A stretch of 64,000 nucleotides of DNA from contig NZ_JAIQZE010000001.1 in the NCBI RefSeq assembly GCF_020164595.1, positions 372,001 to 436,000 on the forward strand. Reading direction: 5' to 3'. Each line of letters starts with the position of its first letter. Position 1 is the stretch's first letter. Below the pieces are notes generated by a model, which worked only from the letters and a program-made list of their open reading frames with translations, did not search any database and was not told the DNA's origin. Shown in pieces: positions 35,561 through 45,307 of the stretch. The stretch comes from Psychroflexus longus (lineage in GTDB: Bacteria; Bacteroidota; Bacteroidia; Flavobacteriales; Flavobacteriaceae). Made by a program: the position numbers and the translations under genes.

Positions 35561-36487
35561 CTATTTCTTTACATACTTTATTTTTTCGTTTTTATCCCAT
35601 AGACCCCAGTAGGCGCCTACGATACCCTCTGCTCCAACCTTCCAGGACTCGTCAAAAGAGGAAAAATAAAAACTTTCAATTCCTGCTTTTTTACACCATA
35701 ACTGTGTGTTAATGAAATATTTAAGCGCATTTTCATACGACGGTTCTGCACCGCCTAAACTTTCTCCTTTACTAGGCCAGCCTGTTTCGGTGATAATTAC
35801 TTTTTTACCTCTTCCAGCGTTCATGGCCTGACCAAACATTTGCTGCATATGGGTTAACGCATAGTCATGATGGCATTTCTCCCAAAACGGATAACAATTG
35901 GATAAAATAACATCACACATGTCTGTTAAATCCGGATGTACGGAGAATTCATAATAAGCATCAACATAACCTACGGGAATATGTGAAGGAATAGAATCTT
36001 TGACTTCTTGGATATGTTCTTTTAATTCCTCAAGAGGGATATCGTCTCTGTATAAAACTTCATTTCCAACAGCGGCGATATCTACAAGCCCATTATTTGC
36101 CATTTCTATAAGCGCATCCAACTCTTCTCTGTTTTTTTCCTTATCGTCACTTATCCAGGCTCCCACCAAAGTTTTAATCCCTAATTCTTTCGCAACTTTT
36201 GGAACGAACTCGTTGCCTTCAATGCATGAAAACGAACGAACCCACTTGATGTGCGGTTTTAGAATGGTCATACGACGTCGCACCTGCTCTTCTGTAATAT
36301 GGTCTCCTGGTTTCTGACCATCTTCATACATACTGAAGCAGATTCCATGAAAACCATCTTTCATGATCGAATCGAATAAATCTTGTAATTCTTCAATGGG
36401 GACTTCCGGCACAAAATCAAGATTTTGTACGGAGGCTAAAAATTGTTCTTGCTGTTTAGTTATTACCTGTTCTTTTCTGTATGACAT
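35561..36487 (-). CDS. Cytoplasmic GH17-family glycosidase
   Basis: This is a 308-residue GH17 (beta-1,3-glucanase/transglucosidase type) protein without a signal peptide, so cytoplasmic. The acid/base is Glu143 in AVGNEVLYRD and the nucleophile Glu234 in IITETGWPSKGE. Supporting blocks are WVRSFSCIEGNEF, ILSNCYPFWE and FYFSSFDESWKVG. It closely resembles the C-terminal domain of the transporter fusion next door (shared GICFS, RRM, WVRSFSC, CYPFWE, FYFSSFDESWK), so the two arose by duplication. The gap to that gene is 6 bp. It probably acts on imported beta-1,3-gluco-oligosaccharides. Confidence 0.88.
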   Translation of the reverse strand: MSYRKEQVITKQQEQFLASVQNLDFVPEVPIEELQDLFDSIMKDGFHGICFSMYEDGQKPGDHITEEQVRRRMTILKPHIKWVRSFSCIEGNEFVPKVAKELGIKTLVGAWISDDKEKNREELDALIEMANNGLVDIAAVGNEVLYRDDIPLEELKEHIQEVKDSIPSHIPVGYVDAYYEFSVHPDLTDMCDVILSNCYPFWEKCHHDYALTHMQQMFGQAMNAGRGKKVIITETGWPSKGESLGGAEPSYENALKYFINTQLWCKKAGIESFYFSSFDESWKVGAEGIVGAYWGLWDKNEKIKYVKK

Positions 36488-36493
36488 AAGTGA

Positions 36494-38989
36494 TTAATAT
36501 TTAAGTTTTTCTTTCTCGTTCCATAGACCCCAACTCTGTCCAACATCTCCTTCATGATGAATTTTCCAGGACTCATCAAAAGAAGAAAAATAAAATAGTG
36601 GAATATCCTCCTGATCGGCCCAATTCTGAATATCGATAAAATATTTCATCGCGTTAGTTTGAGATGGTTCTGCCTGCTCTGTACTTTCACCATCACTCGG
36701 CCAACCAGTTTCGGAAATAATAACGGGTTTACCTCCAGATTTTTCTTTGATAAGTTGATACATATAACGCGTATAGGCAGGTGAAATATTTATATCAGCT
36801 CCTTCCCAGAAGGGATAGCAGTTAATAGATATCATATCCAAGGCTGGAATAAGTTCAGGATGAATATCGAAAATGTAATACGAGTCTACATAGGTTACAA
36901 GAATCTCTTTGGGGATTGCTTGTCTTACTCTTGAAATATACTCTAAAACCTCATCAACACTCAGCTCCTCGCGAAGTAGAACTTCATTTCCGATAACCGC
37001 AATATCCACAAGACCATCATTGGCCAGTGAAATAAGATTTTCAATTTCCTTTTGATTTTTGGATAGATCGTTACTAATCCATGCTCCTACTGCAGTTTTA
37101 AGGCCTTTATCTTTTGCAATCTTTGGAATGTATTCGTTGCCATTGGTACAAGAAAATGATCTTACCCATTGAGTATAAGGCTGAATGATTTTCATTCTAC
37201 GAACTATTTGACTTTCGGAAAGAGTATCGCTTAAATCCTGACCCTTTGTATAGGGACTAAAACAAATACCATGAAGACCTTCGTGTAGCTTAGTGGAAAA
37301 TAAAGCTTTGATCTCTTTGTTTGATTTATTGGAAAAATCAAGATCATATTGTCTATCTGGTGTTATATTGAGTTCTGGTAACAATAGATGAGATCTCTTC
37401 AAATAGGCTGAAGAAGTTATGTTTTTAGGTTTTACTCTTCTTCGCTTTAGTTCTTCTCCTATTTTATTCACTCGTTTTTCATCAAGATTATAACCCCACA
37501 TCACCAAAAATGCAGCTGCAGCAGTACCGGCAGGAACAACGATATCTGCAATCCTTAGATTGGTCATTGTCTCCACCGTTTGATCTGTGATATTCTGGTC
37601 AAAACCAACAATTTTTAGAATGACTCCACTTAGTATAATTGCTAAAGCCTGTCCAACTTTAACCATCCACCAGTAGATCGCTCCAAAGGTGCCTTCTTTA
37701 CGAGGCAGGCCGTTTTCAAGTTCGTCCAAATCACAGACATCTGCTGTCATGGACATCATCAAGGTAAATAAACCACCCATACCAAATGCAAAAAAAGGAA
37801 TTGGCAAAAAAATTAGCCAGGGCACACCATTAGAGACATCAATTGTAAACCAAGTCGCCCCAATACTTTTCAAATGAGGATTTAAAAAATTAAACACTGT
37901 ACCCAATCCACCAGTTAAGCTTTCACCTAATAACGTTTGATTGAATTGTTCATTTAACTCAACATCAAAGCCCCACCATTTTAAAATATATCCTATGATT
38001 GATAAAAATGTAGAAATAAGAAAAGCATTTCGTTTCCCAATTTTGGTTGCCATTTTAGAAACTATAGGAATAACGATTAAGGCAGTAATTACTGCGTTAA
38101 GAGAATTAAACCAGGCAGGCCATGTCCCGGCCACTTCCCAGCTTCCCTGATACATATAAAACACAATGATAAATACTGAAAAAGCGGCTACCAATTGAAA
38201 ACCATTGAACACTAAAAAGGTTGCTCCACAAAGCTTCATAAAAGGTTTGTTCTTGGATACTTGAACTATACCCTTATATAGTTCTCTCATGTTGGATCCT
38301 AATGTTTTCAGAGAGATCCTTTCCCTATCTTCCATTTCTCCTGCATCTATCCCTTTGCAAAAAAGAGCAGGTAAAACTCCAAAAACTATACAAATTCCTC
38401 CTACGATATAGGCCATGGTTCTAACACCTTCAGCTGGATTATCAAAGGTATCCGGATCAGGTATAATAACATACAGCCAGGGCACTATAATCCAAGCTAT
38501 TTGTCCCATGGAGTTGGCAAGACTCATCAAACGAGTCCTTTCGTTATAATCTGGAGACATTTCGTAGCCTAAGCCAACCAGTGGTGTTGCAAACATGGTA
38601 TTCCCAACCAGGAATAGGATTTGCAAAATCATCACGTACCAAAAATTATAGGTCATTGATGCATTTTCATTCAATTGCCACATCAGAATGAATAGTAGCC
38701 CACTTATAATTGCACCTGAAAAAATATAAGGCCTTCGCCTTCCATATCTAGATTTTGTATTGTCAGAAATAAATCCCATGATTGGGTCCGATAGCGCATC
38801 AAAGATTCTAGGTAAGCCACCCAAAAGCCCTGCCCAGACTGGATCCATTCCAAAAGCCGTAAGGATAAATACTTGCAGATAAACACCTAAGACCCCTGGC
38901 AATAAGTTCAGAACAAAATGACCCGCACCAAAAGCCGCCTTTTGACCTACTGGAACTTTATCTTCTTCGGGAGTTTTAATTTCAGACAT
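36494..38989 (-). CDS. MFS (GPH-type) sugar transporter fused to a GH17 domain
   Basis: The protein has 831 residues. Residues 1-510 form a major-facilitator transporter of the glycoside-pentoside-hexuronide:cation type with about 12 helices. The signature is IFDALSDPIMGFISDNTKSR with YGRRRPYIF after it, and YEMSPDYNERTRLM follows. A linker of about 40 residues leads to a GH17 domain at ~552-831, with acid/base Glu669 in VIGNEVLLRE and nucleophile Glu760 in IISETGWPSDGE. With a MFS of 12 helices, both ends are cytoplasmic, so hydrolysis would occur on the exit side. Both parts read in one uninterrupted frame. It lies 11 bp after the GH30 gene and 6 bp before the paralogous GH17. Confidence 0.9.
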   Translation of the reverse strand: MSEIKTPEEDKVPVGQKAAFGAGHFVLNLLPGVLGVYLQVFILTAFGMDPVWAGLLGGLPRIFDALSDPIMGFISDNTKSRYGRRRPYIFSGAIISGLLFILMWQLNENASMTYNFWYVMILQILFLVGNTMFATPLVGLGYEMSPDYNERTRLMSLANSMGQIAWIIVPWLYVIIPDPDTFDNPAEGVRTMAYIVGGICIVFGVLPALFCKGIDAGEMEDRERISLKTLGSNMRELYKGIVQVSKNKPFMKLCGATFLVFNGFQLVAAFSVFIIVFYMYQGSWEVAGTWPAWFNSLNAVITALIVIPIVSKMATKIGKRNAFLISTFLSIIGYILKWWGFDVELNEQFNQTLLGESLTGGLGTVFNFLNPHLKSIGATWFTIDVSNGVPWLIFLPIPFFAFGMGGLFTLMMSMTADVCDLDELENGLPRKEGTFGAIYWWMVKVGQALAIILSGVILKIVGFDQNITDQTVETMTNLRIADIVVPAGTAAAAFLVMWGYNLDEKRVNKIGEELKRRRVKPKNITSSAYLKRSHLLLPELNITPDRQYDLDFSNKSNKEIKALFSTKLHEGLHGICFSPYTKGQDLSDTLSESQIVRRMKIIQPYTQWVRSFSCTNGNEYIPKIAKDKGLKTAVGAWISNDLSKNQKEIENLISLANDGLVDIAVIGNEVLLREELSVDEVLEYISRVRQAIPKEILVTYVDSYYIFDIHPELIPALDMISINCYPFWEGADINISPAYTRYMYQLIKEKSGGKPVIISETGWPSDGESTEQAEPSQTNAMKYFIDIQNWADQEDIPLFYFSSFDESWKIHHEGDVGQSWGLWNEKEKLKY

Positions 38990-39000
38990 ACAATCTCAAT

Positions 39001-40494
39001 TTAATTGGCGATAGTTATCGTTTGAATAGCTTGTGGACTTATAGATATAGTTCTGGAAACATCATTCAAAGTAAGGTCAAATACTTTCTGTTCTTCTGAA
39101 GGATTAAATACGATCACCACATGGCTACCATCTGGATTGGTTGCAGCACTGACTTGCAAATCGACATCCGTGGATTCAAAAGCGATGCGTTTTGCTCCCG
39201 GTCTTATGTATCTACTGAAGTGAGACATGGTGTAATACAAAGGTGTGAAATATACCTCATCTTGGTCTGGATCGACAATCACAGGCGCTATACACCAGTT
39301 TTCAAACCAGTTCGGCCCACCTTGACGATCCAGAACCATGTTCCAATCTATCCAGCCATCTACTTCATTGTTCATGCACCCTATAATATCGCGCGCATAC
39401 CTATACACCGGTCTGTATTTGGGGTGAAGGTATTTGTTTTCCTCACTAGCCCAGTCGTAACCCCAGTCAGTGGCTTCTTTTTGCCAGTACCAGTCATCAT
39501 CTTGCCAAACCGGAACCTGGGCGTCAATGCAACCCTCGGTTTCAATTAAGTATTTTTCTGGAGCTTTATTTTTAGCATATTGTAATTGGTCTCCAAATAT
39601 TTTATAAGTACTGGCGTACCAATGTACAGCAGTTCCATCAAAGTATTTTCTAGACGTTTCGTCTCTGTACATTTCGTCCACCCATTCATCCAGATGTTCT
39701 CTATTTTGGTCGTAACCTAAAATTGCTAAATCGCTTTTACCATCTTGTTCCAGCTGAGGACCAAGATGATTGACTACAAAGTCAGTCATTTCTTTAGGCG
39801 AGAAGTGCATACTCTCCCAGTTGCTATCATTTCCTAAAGGCTCATTTTCGACGGTAAACCCCCAAATATCTATACCTTCAGCTTTGTAGGCATCGGCATA
39901 TTTGGAGAAGAAAAGCGCCCAAGTGTCGTAGTATTCTGGCTTCAACTTCCCTCCAACCCATTTGTTGTTATCTTTCATCCAAGGCGGTGCTGTCCATGGT
40001 GAAGAAATAATTTTGAAGCCATCTTTTGAGGCGTTCATCGCCTCTTTAATCATGGGGATCAAATCATCTTTATCCTCTTCTATACTGAAATTTTTAAGGA
40101 GCGTATCTCCTTCAACAGGGGCATAAGAATATTGACTTAAAGAAAAGTCACAAGAATTCATATGAGTTCTGGTCAAAGAATAACGTGCTCCAGAATCTGC
40201 AAAATAAGCATCGATGACTTTTTGACGATTTTCTTCGCTCAATCGATTCAGTAAAGAGGCAGATGCTTCCGTAAAAGAACCCCCAAAACCAGTAAAGGTC
40301 TGAAAGGTTTGTTCAGGATTCAAGCTTATTTTTGAAGTGGATTTAGCCTTGCTAAAGGTTTCTATTTTCGATAATTGATTTCCACTTCTTGAAGTTTCAA
40401 AAACTTCAACTTCTGAAACTTCAGTCTTCTTAGCACAAGAACTAGCAATCATAAGTATAATTAAGACGATTGATGAAAATTTTAAAGACTTCAT
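39001..40494 (-). CDS. GH30-family beta-glucanase lipoprotein (probable beta-1,6-glucanase)
   Basis: The protein has 497 residues. The lipobox IASSC puts a lipid on Cys20. The GH30 (beta/alpha)8 barrel starts FTGFGGSFTEASA, with ISSPWTAPPWMKDN, acid/base Glu218 in FTVENEPLG and nucleophile Glu320 in YLIETEGCID. A C-terminal beta-sandwich ends the protein (VVIVFNPSEEQKVFDL). GH30 members in laminarin loci usually cut beta-1,6 branches, which would suit branched algal laminarin; that specificity is inferred from context. It lies 23 bp after the GH17 lipoprotein gene. Confidence 0.92.
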   Translation of the reverse strand: MKSLKFSSIVLIILMIASSCAKKTEVSEVEVFETSRSGNQLSKIETFSKAKSTSKISLNPEQTFQTFTGFGGSFTEASASLLNRLSEENRQKVIDAYFADSGARYSLTRTHMNSCDFSLSQYSYAPVEGDTLLKNFSIEEDKDDLIPMIKEAMNASKDGFKIISSPWTAPPWMKDNNKWVGGKLKPEYYDTWALFFSKYADAYKAEGIDIWGFTVENEPLGNDSNWESMHFSPKEMTDFVVNHLGPQLEQDGKSDLAILGYDQNREHLDEWVDEMYRDETSRKYFDGTAVHWYASTYKIFGDQLQYAKNKAPEKYLIETEGCIDAQVPVWQDDDWYWQKEATDWGYDWASEENKYLHPKYRPVYRYARDIIGCMNNEVDGWIDWNMVLDRQGGPNWFENWCIAPVIVDPDQDEVYFTPLYYTMSHFSRYIRPGAKRIAFESTDVDLQVSAATNPDGSHVVIVFNPSEEQKVFDLTLNDVSRTISISPQAIQTITIAN

Positions 40495-40517
40495 AATATG
40501 GATTTTTAATCATTCAA

Positions 40518-41801
40518 CTAATGGTTCACATTAATTTCTTTTTTAACCGGAGGCATACTAACATCTAAGAGTAAGTCCTCGATTTTACCATCATAGGTTT
40601 TAATAACAGGTTGGTCACCTCTTTCCAATCCTTCAAAAACACCCTTATCTACTGCATCCCAGAGCACATATTTAGCTTTACCTTCTACGGTAAATATGCC
40701 AAAATAATTCTCAGATCCGCTTGGGTTTTGCGCATCTTTCCATGGCTCATCAAAAGCCTGGAAATAAAAGCACTTTATTTTGTTTTTAGTCGCCCATTCT
40801 CGCATTTTATCATAGTACAATGCTTGTTTGTATTCATCTGTAGCTTTGGATCCTTCATGACCATAATGCCCGTTTGAGAAACTTGCCCAGCCTGTTTCTC
40901 CAATATGAATAGGCTTGTTTACCCCCAAAGTTTTCATATAGCTGGCAACACTGTCATACTGAGAAATCGCGTAACTCAAAGAGCGATTCATCGCTTTATC
41001 AATCTTTTCGGTATTGCTTAGTTGACTTTCTTTGTGTAAAGTCCCCCAAAAGATCGGATTGTAATGCGTGTCGTGCATCGGATAGGTATGAATAGAAAGG
41101 TAATCCACACTTTTAATGAGCTCTTCCAGTTCTGGAGTATGGTATTCACTTTCACCACCTCCCCAAGAAGCAAAGTTATCTGAACTTGTAATCCAGAGAT
41201 CTTTGCTAAGTTCACCTTCCTCCTTAAGAGCCTGGAGATGTTTGACCCATTTTAAAATAATGTGAGGTTGAACATAGTAGGCTTCCGCCCATTTCACCAT
41301 AGCTTCATTCCCTACAGCAATAATTTTTACAATATCCGGAAATTGATTGGCTAGTTCTACCGCTCTTTCGATTTCAGTTGCATTACGCACGCTTTCTTCG
41401 TTATGATTGAGCGGTAACTCAGTCCATGCATTTTTACAATCTATCCATGCGCCTAGCATGACATACATTTCAAAATCTGGATATTCTATTTTAAGTTCCT
41501 TAATGGCCTGAAGAACATTGGCCGCATGGGGTAAACGAACATTGTAAGTTCTCAATACCTTAATGTCCATTGCATGTAAAATCTTCAAGTCTTCCTTAAG
41601 TTCACTTATCTCAGGTTGTATACTTCGAGTATTTTCACGGTAACCCCCATAAGAAATGGCTAGATATTCTGGTTTATTGAAAATCTCTTTTGCAGTTAAA
41701 TTTCTATCTTTTTGCATTGATTCGAGCTCTTTTTGAGATTGTTGGCAAGAAGCTACTAAAACTAGACTTAAAGCTAAAAGGCTATGCATAGCTGACTTCA
41801 T
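40518..41801 (-). CDS. GH17-family beta-1,3-glucanase lipoprotein
   Basis: The protein has 427 residues, with a lipobox LVASC and lipid at Cys19. The GH17 barrel carries acid/base Glu166 in IIAVGNEAMVK and nucleophile Glu302 in IHIGETGWASFSN. Other landmarks are RTYNVRLPHA, SIHTYPMHD and CFYFQAFDEPWKD. It is only distantly like the two cytoplasmic GH17 domains of this operon. As an outer-membrane or periplasmic lipoprotein it probably cuts beta-1,3-glucan or its oligosaccharides. It lies 7 bp after the phosphorylase gene. Confidence 0.88.
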   Translation of the reverse strand: MKSAMHSLLALSLVLVASCQQSQKELESMQKDRNLTAKEIFNKPEYLAISYGGYRENTRSIQPEISELKEDLKILHAMDIKVLRTYNVRLPHAANVLQAIKELKIEYPDFEMYVMLGAWIDCKNAWTELPLNHNEESVRNATEIERAVELANQFPDIVKIIAVGNEAMVKWAEAYYVQPHIILKWVKHLQALKEEGELSKDLWITSSDNFASWGGGESEYHTPELEELIKSVDYLSIHTYPMHDTHYNPIFWGTLHKESQLSNTEKIDKAMNRSLSYAISQYDSVASYMKTLGVNKPIHIGETGWASFSNGHYGHEGSKATDEYKQALYYDKMREWATKNKIKCFYFQAFDEPWKDAQNPSGSENYFGIFTVEGKAKYVLWDAVDKGVFEGLERGDQPVIKTYDGKIEDLLLDVSMPPVKKEINVNH

Positions 41802-41808
41802 GACTTAT

Positions 41809-44800
41809 TTATTTTAAAATGGAGGTTTCTACATGAACTGTGATCAATCTTACCTGACCAGATCTCTGGAAAATATCGTGGCTAATTGTCTTAGAAAGCT
41901 CAAGACCATGAATGGTTTCAGTTGAACCATCACTCATGTCAATTTCTATTTTGCTTTCAGCAGACATAATATAAACAATTGGCACCTGACAAAATGTAAA
42001 TCCTAATGAACCGGGATGTAAGTCCATTTTATGCTTATCATTATTTAGATCTACATATCTAAAAACATGGACTTCATCCAAAAACTCAGTTTTCCTTAGC
42101 AGATAAGGTTGAAACTGAAGCCTTCCCTTTTTGACCTGAACACCCAATTCGCCAAATCGGCTAAGGATATCTTCTTTAACCTGACCTGTCATACCTGGTT
42201 GTTGTGCGCCTTTCCCGATAGGAGTATGTGAGTACGGATCTGTAGAAAAAGCACCGTAGAGTTTTGGAGATTTATGCACGCCAATACCTTCGTTGATTTC
42301 ATAGTAATGCTCCAGTAAACGACCAACCACTTCTGCCGATGCTTCGTTATTTATAGCATCTAAACAAGTTTCTAAAACCGCTAATTGCAGTTTTGAAACC
42401 ATATGCCAATAGATGGAACCTAAACCTTCATAGCCGTAAAATGTTCCCGAGCGTCCTGTAAAGGATTTATGGTTGAAAACCTCTTCGTAAATTTTCAAAA
42501 TCAAATTCAATTCTTTTTCAACTAAACTTGAGTAAGCTGCTTCACCTTTAAGAGAAAGCAATGCTTGTTTTAACTTCTTAGCATTGTTGAAATTACCATT
42601 GAAGTGATACTGATTTTTAATGTCTTTTTCAATGATTCGTCTATCGCCATCTTCTACTAATTTTTGAAGCAATTCAGAAGATTTTACTGAAGCTTCAGGA
42701 ACATGATTACGTTCCAAAAAGCCTTTTAAGTTTTTGAATGGGTAAAGTAAATAACTAAATTGGTCTGGTCTAAATAAGTCACTTTGTTTCAGGGCGTCCA
42801 ACACCTCTAAAGACTGAGTTGATTCTAAGTAACCTGAACTTAATACAGCTACCTGGCCTTCGAGCATTTCTGAAAGATAATTAATCGAGACTTCATCGTC
42901 TTCAACGGTCATTAGATTATAAGCATGGTACAAATTGTCAGTTCGCTTGTTAGCCTCAATGGAATGCTCTAAATAATCTATACTTGTTTTAATAAACCCT
43001 TGAATTTGTTCTGCAGAAAGCTCAGTTTTCTCTCCTGAGAATCCTTTGGCATACACCTGAGTTCGGTAATGACTGGCAGCCTCTCCTAATTCATCCAAAA
43101 TAACTTTACGCTGAACATCATTAAAACCAGATTTTATAAGGTCATGATGGGTAATGAAAGTATTATGCATTTTTGTAAAAAGCTGTGCCAATTCTTCTGA
43201 AATTGAGTAGTCTTCGTCGCCCTCTACATTTTCAAAAACCGTTTTGAAGAATTCTAAAAATCGTCTCAAATAAGATAACGTTACCATAGACACTCCGTTC
43301 CCTACCAAAGCATTGTTAGCATCGTTCCATTCCGGACGCTGGGTGTTCATCCAAATACCAGCTTCTGGAATAAAGTTGGATAGCTTAGCCAAAGTTGTTG
43401 CTAATATCTTTTCAACGAAATTGACGTGGATTATTTTACCCCTTTTGGTTTGAAGTAAGGCCCCATCAGCTCCTATTTTTTCACGCTTATCTCTGATTTT
43501 TGAATCCGCTTTATGGTCAAAATCGATAGTATCCTTTGGATCGCTTAAAATATCCTGGTAAGATTTAATTCTATAAGGAACATTGGCATATACAAATTCG
43601 GATTTTTTAAAGAGTTTAGCTAAACTTTGGGGCTGATAATCTTCATAAAATTCTAAAAATTTCAGCAAATAAATGATCTGATGATCTCCCCAGTAACCAA
43701 TGTAAGACCACGGGTCGTCTGGTTCTATAGTTTCCCAATCGAAGCCATCTTTGGTTACCCGATAAGGGTTATACCCATCGAATGTAGTTGCATTCAGAAA
43801 TTTATAGATCATGCTTTCGATAAACTCAGGATAGGAATGTGAAAGACTTTCCCAATTCTGAAAAATATCACGCCAATTGCCTTCGTAATTTAGAATTTTA
43901 TGGCCTTGTTCATCTTTAGTATTGATAGAGAATTGATTCCAAGGTCGACTCGGGTCTCCGTGTCTGCGACTAAATTTCAGAGGTAAATACTCTGTACAGA
44001 GCCTTGTAAAATCTTCATTATTTATAGAATGCGCAAGTGCTTTCAATTGGCTTAAAGGAAATTCCTCTGGTAAAGCTTTTAACTTGGACTCCAGTTTTTT
44101 AGATAAAGGTTTATTGGCTTTAGACAAATAATCTCTAAAGTCCCATCCTTCTATTTGGTAATTATTATCAAAGATTCCACCGCGCATGATATTGAACATG
44201 GTGTTGGCATAATGACGGATGTCTCTTAAATTATCATTAGAACGTTGAAGTCCATCAGCTGCAGCATTGAGTCGAATCAGTTTTTCGGTGCCCGCTAGAA
44301 TATCCTCTTCAATGATGTCCAAAAGATTTTCGTTGTGTAAATCTTGTTGAAGTTTAATCACTGACGCATGATTGTAATTGACATCGGCGACAATAAGCCA
44401 TGTCTTTTTCTCTTCTGGCTCTAGATGAAGGGTTTTGTGAACAAAATACGCGCCCTTTTCAGCCTTGACATCGGTTTCTTGATGAATGTCCTGTCCAGTT
44501 CTGAAGTTTTCAAGTTGCAGAGAGGATAAAAGATAACCAGGATTATCTAGTCCTAACTGCCAAACTACATTTGCTTTTAAGGCCTCACTAGGTTCAGCTT
44601 TGTCGACTGGTACGGCACTTAAGGCAAAAATACCTAAGCCCGTGTTTTGATCGAGTTCGTTACGTTTATACGCATCAACAAGATTGCTACTCTGACTTTG
44701 CAAATCACTGACTACGCCAGCAGGTAATACATTTTGAAGACCATCTAAAACTTCAATTTTGACGGAAGATGGATTATGGTTGATCACTTCAGAAGTTTTT

Positions 44801-45264
44801 ACAAAACCATATTTATCACTCGATGACCATCTGTAGGTAAAACTCAAGTTTAAACTGTGATTGATTTCTTCAAACATCAGTTTGTTTCCATAGATATTTT
44901 TGTACAAATGTCTTGTGATCTGATATTGCTCTAAAAACCTATTGGAGAAGGGCTCCCATACCTGAAAGCCAGCATCACTATGTACCTTAAATATGGTCTT
45001 ACTACCAGTATAATGTGCAGATTCAGTTATTTTATCATCTGTATAATAGGGAAAAAGTGCATAATCTGCATTACGTCGACCTGCTGTAAGTCCTCCATTG
45101 CTAGATATAAACATCCAGTGGTTGGAATCGCTGACTATACTCATAAAAAATGGGCGTTGCGCATCATTATTGGTGATTTTTAAGAACTTCTCACCATTTA
45201 TTCTCACTTGTTCCAATACACTTTCTTTGGTTGATTGTTGTGTCTTGTTGTCTTCTTGAATCAT
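41809..45264 (-). CDS. GH149-type beta-1,3-oligoglucan phosphorylase
   Basis: This is an 1151-residue protein without a signal peptide, so cytoplasmic. Size and layout match GH149 phosphorylases, described from Euglena and from bacteria, which split beta-1,3-gluco-oligosaccharides with phosphate to give glucose-1-phosphate. The N-terminal beta-sandwich reads MSIVSDSNHWMFISSNGGLT and NADYALFPYYTDD. The helical barrel follows, with DPWSYIGYWGDHQIIYLLK and RPEWNDANNALVG, where Asp648 of WND aligns with the general acid of the related GH94 enzymes. The end has YEGLGSIYWHMV and a closing beta domain. Assignment is from memory of family features; another phosphorylase of clan GH-Q is the alternative. 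Energy is saved because no ATP is needed to phosphorylate the released glucose. Confidence 0.85.
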   Translation of the reverse strand: MIQEDNKTQQSTKESVLEQVRINGEKFLKITNNDAQRPFFMSIVSDSNHWMFISSNGGLTAGRRNADYALFPYYTDDKITESAHYTGSKTIFKVHSDAGFQVWEPFSNRFLEQYQITRHLYKNIYGNKLMFEEINHSLNLSFTYRWSSSDKYGFVKTSEVINHNPSSVKIEVLDGLQNVLPAGVVSDLQSQSSNLVDAYKRNELDQNTGLGIFALSAVPVDKAEPSEALKANVVWQLGLDNPGYLLSSLQLENFRTGQDIHQETDVKAEKGAYFVHKTLHLEPEEKKTWLIVADVNYNHASVIKLQQDLHNENLLDIIEEDILAGTEKLIRLNAAADGLQRSNDNLRDIRHYANTMFNIMRGGIFDNNYQIEGWDFRDYLSKANKPLSKKLESKLKALPEEFPLSQLKALAHSINNEDFTRLCTEYLPLKFSRRHGDPSRPWNQFSINTKDEQGHKILNYEGNWRDIFQNWESLSHSYPEFIESMIYKFLNATTFDGYNPYRVTKDGFDWETIEPDDPWSYIGYWGDHQIIYLLKFLEFYEDYQPQSLAKLFKKSEFVYANVPYRIKSYQDILSDPKDTIDFDHKADSKIRDKREKIGADGALLQTKRGKIIHVNFVEKILATTLAKLSNFIPEAGIWMNTQRPEWNDANNALVGNGVSMVTLSYLRRFLEFFKTVFENVEGDEDYSISEELAQLFTKMHNTFITHHDLIKSGFNDVQRKVILDELGEAASHYRTQVYAKGFSGEKTELSAEQIQGFIKTSIDYLEHSIEANKRTDNLYHAYNLMTVEDDEVSINYLSEMLEGQVAVLSSGYLESTQSLEVLDALKQSDLFRPDQFSYLLYPFKNLKGFLERNHVPEASVKSSELLQKLVEDGDRRIIEKDIKNQYHFNGNFNNAKKLKQALLSLKGEAAYSSLVEKELNLILKIYEEVFNHKSFTGRSGTFYGYEGLGSIYWHMVSKLQLAVLETCLDAINNEASAEVVGRLLEHYYEINEGIGVHKSPKLYGAFSTDPYSHTPIGKGAQQPGMTGQVKEDILSRFGELGVQVKKGRLQFQPYLLRKTEFLDEVHVFRYVDLNNDKHKMDLHPGSLGFTFCQVPIVYIMSAESKIEIDMSDGSTETIHGLELSKTISHDIFQRSGQVRLITVHVETSILK

Positions 45265-45307
45265 TCTTTGTTAATTGGTTCTACTTATTTAAGGTTCTAT
45301 TATAAAG

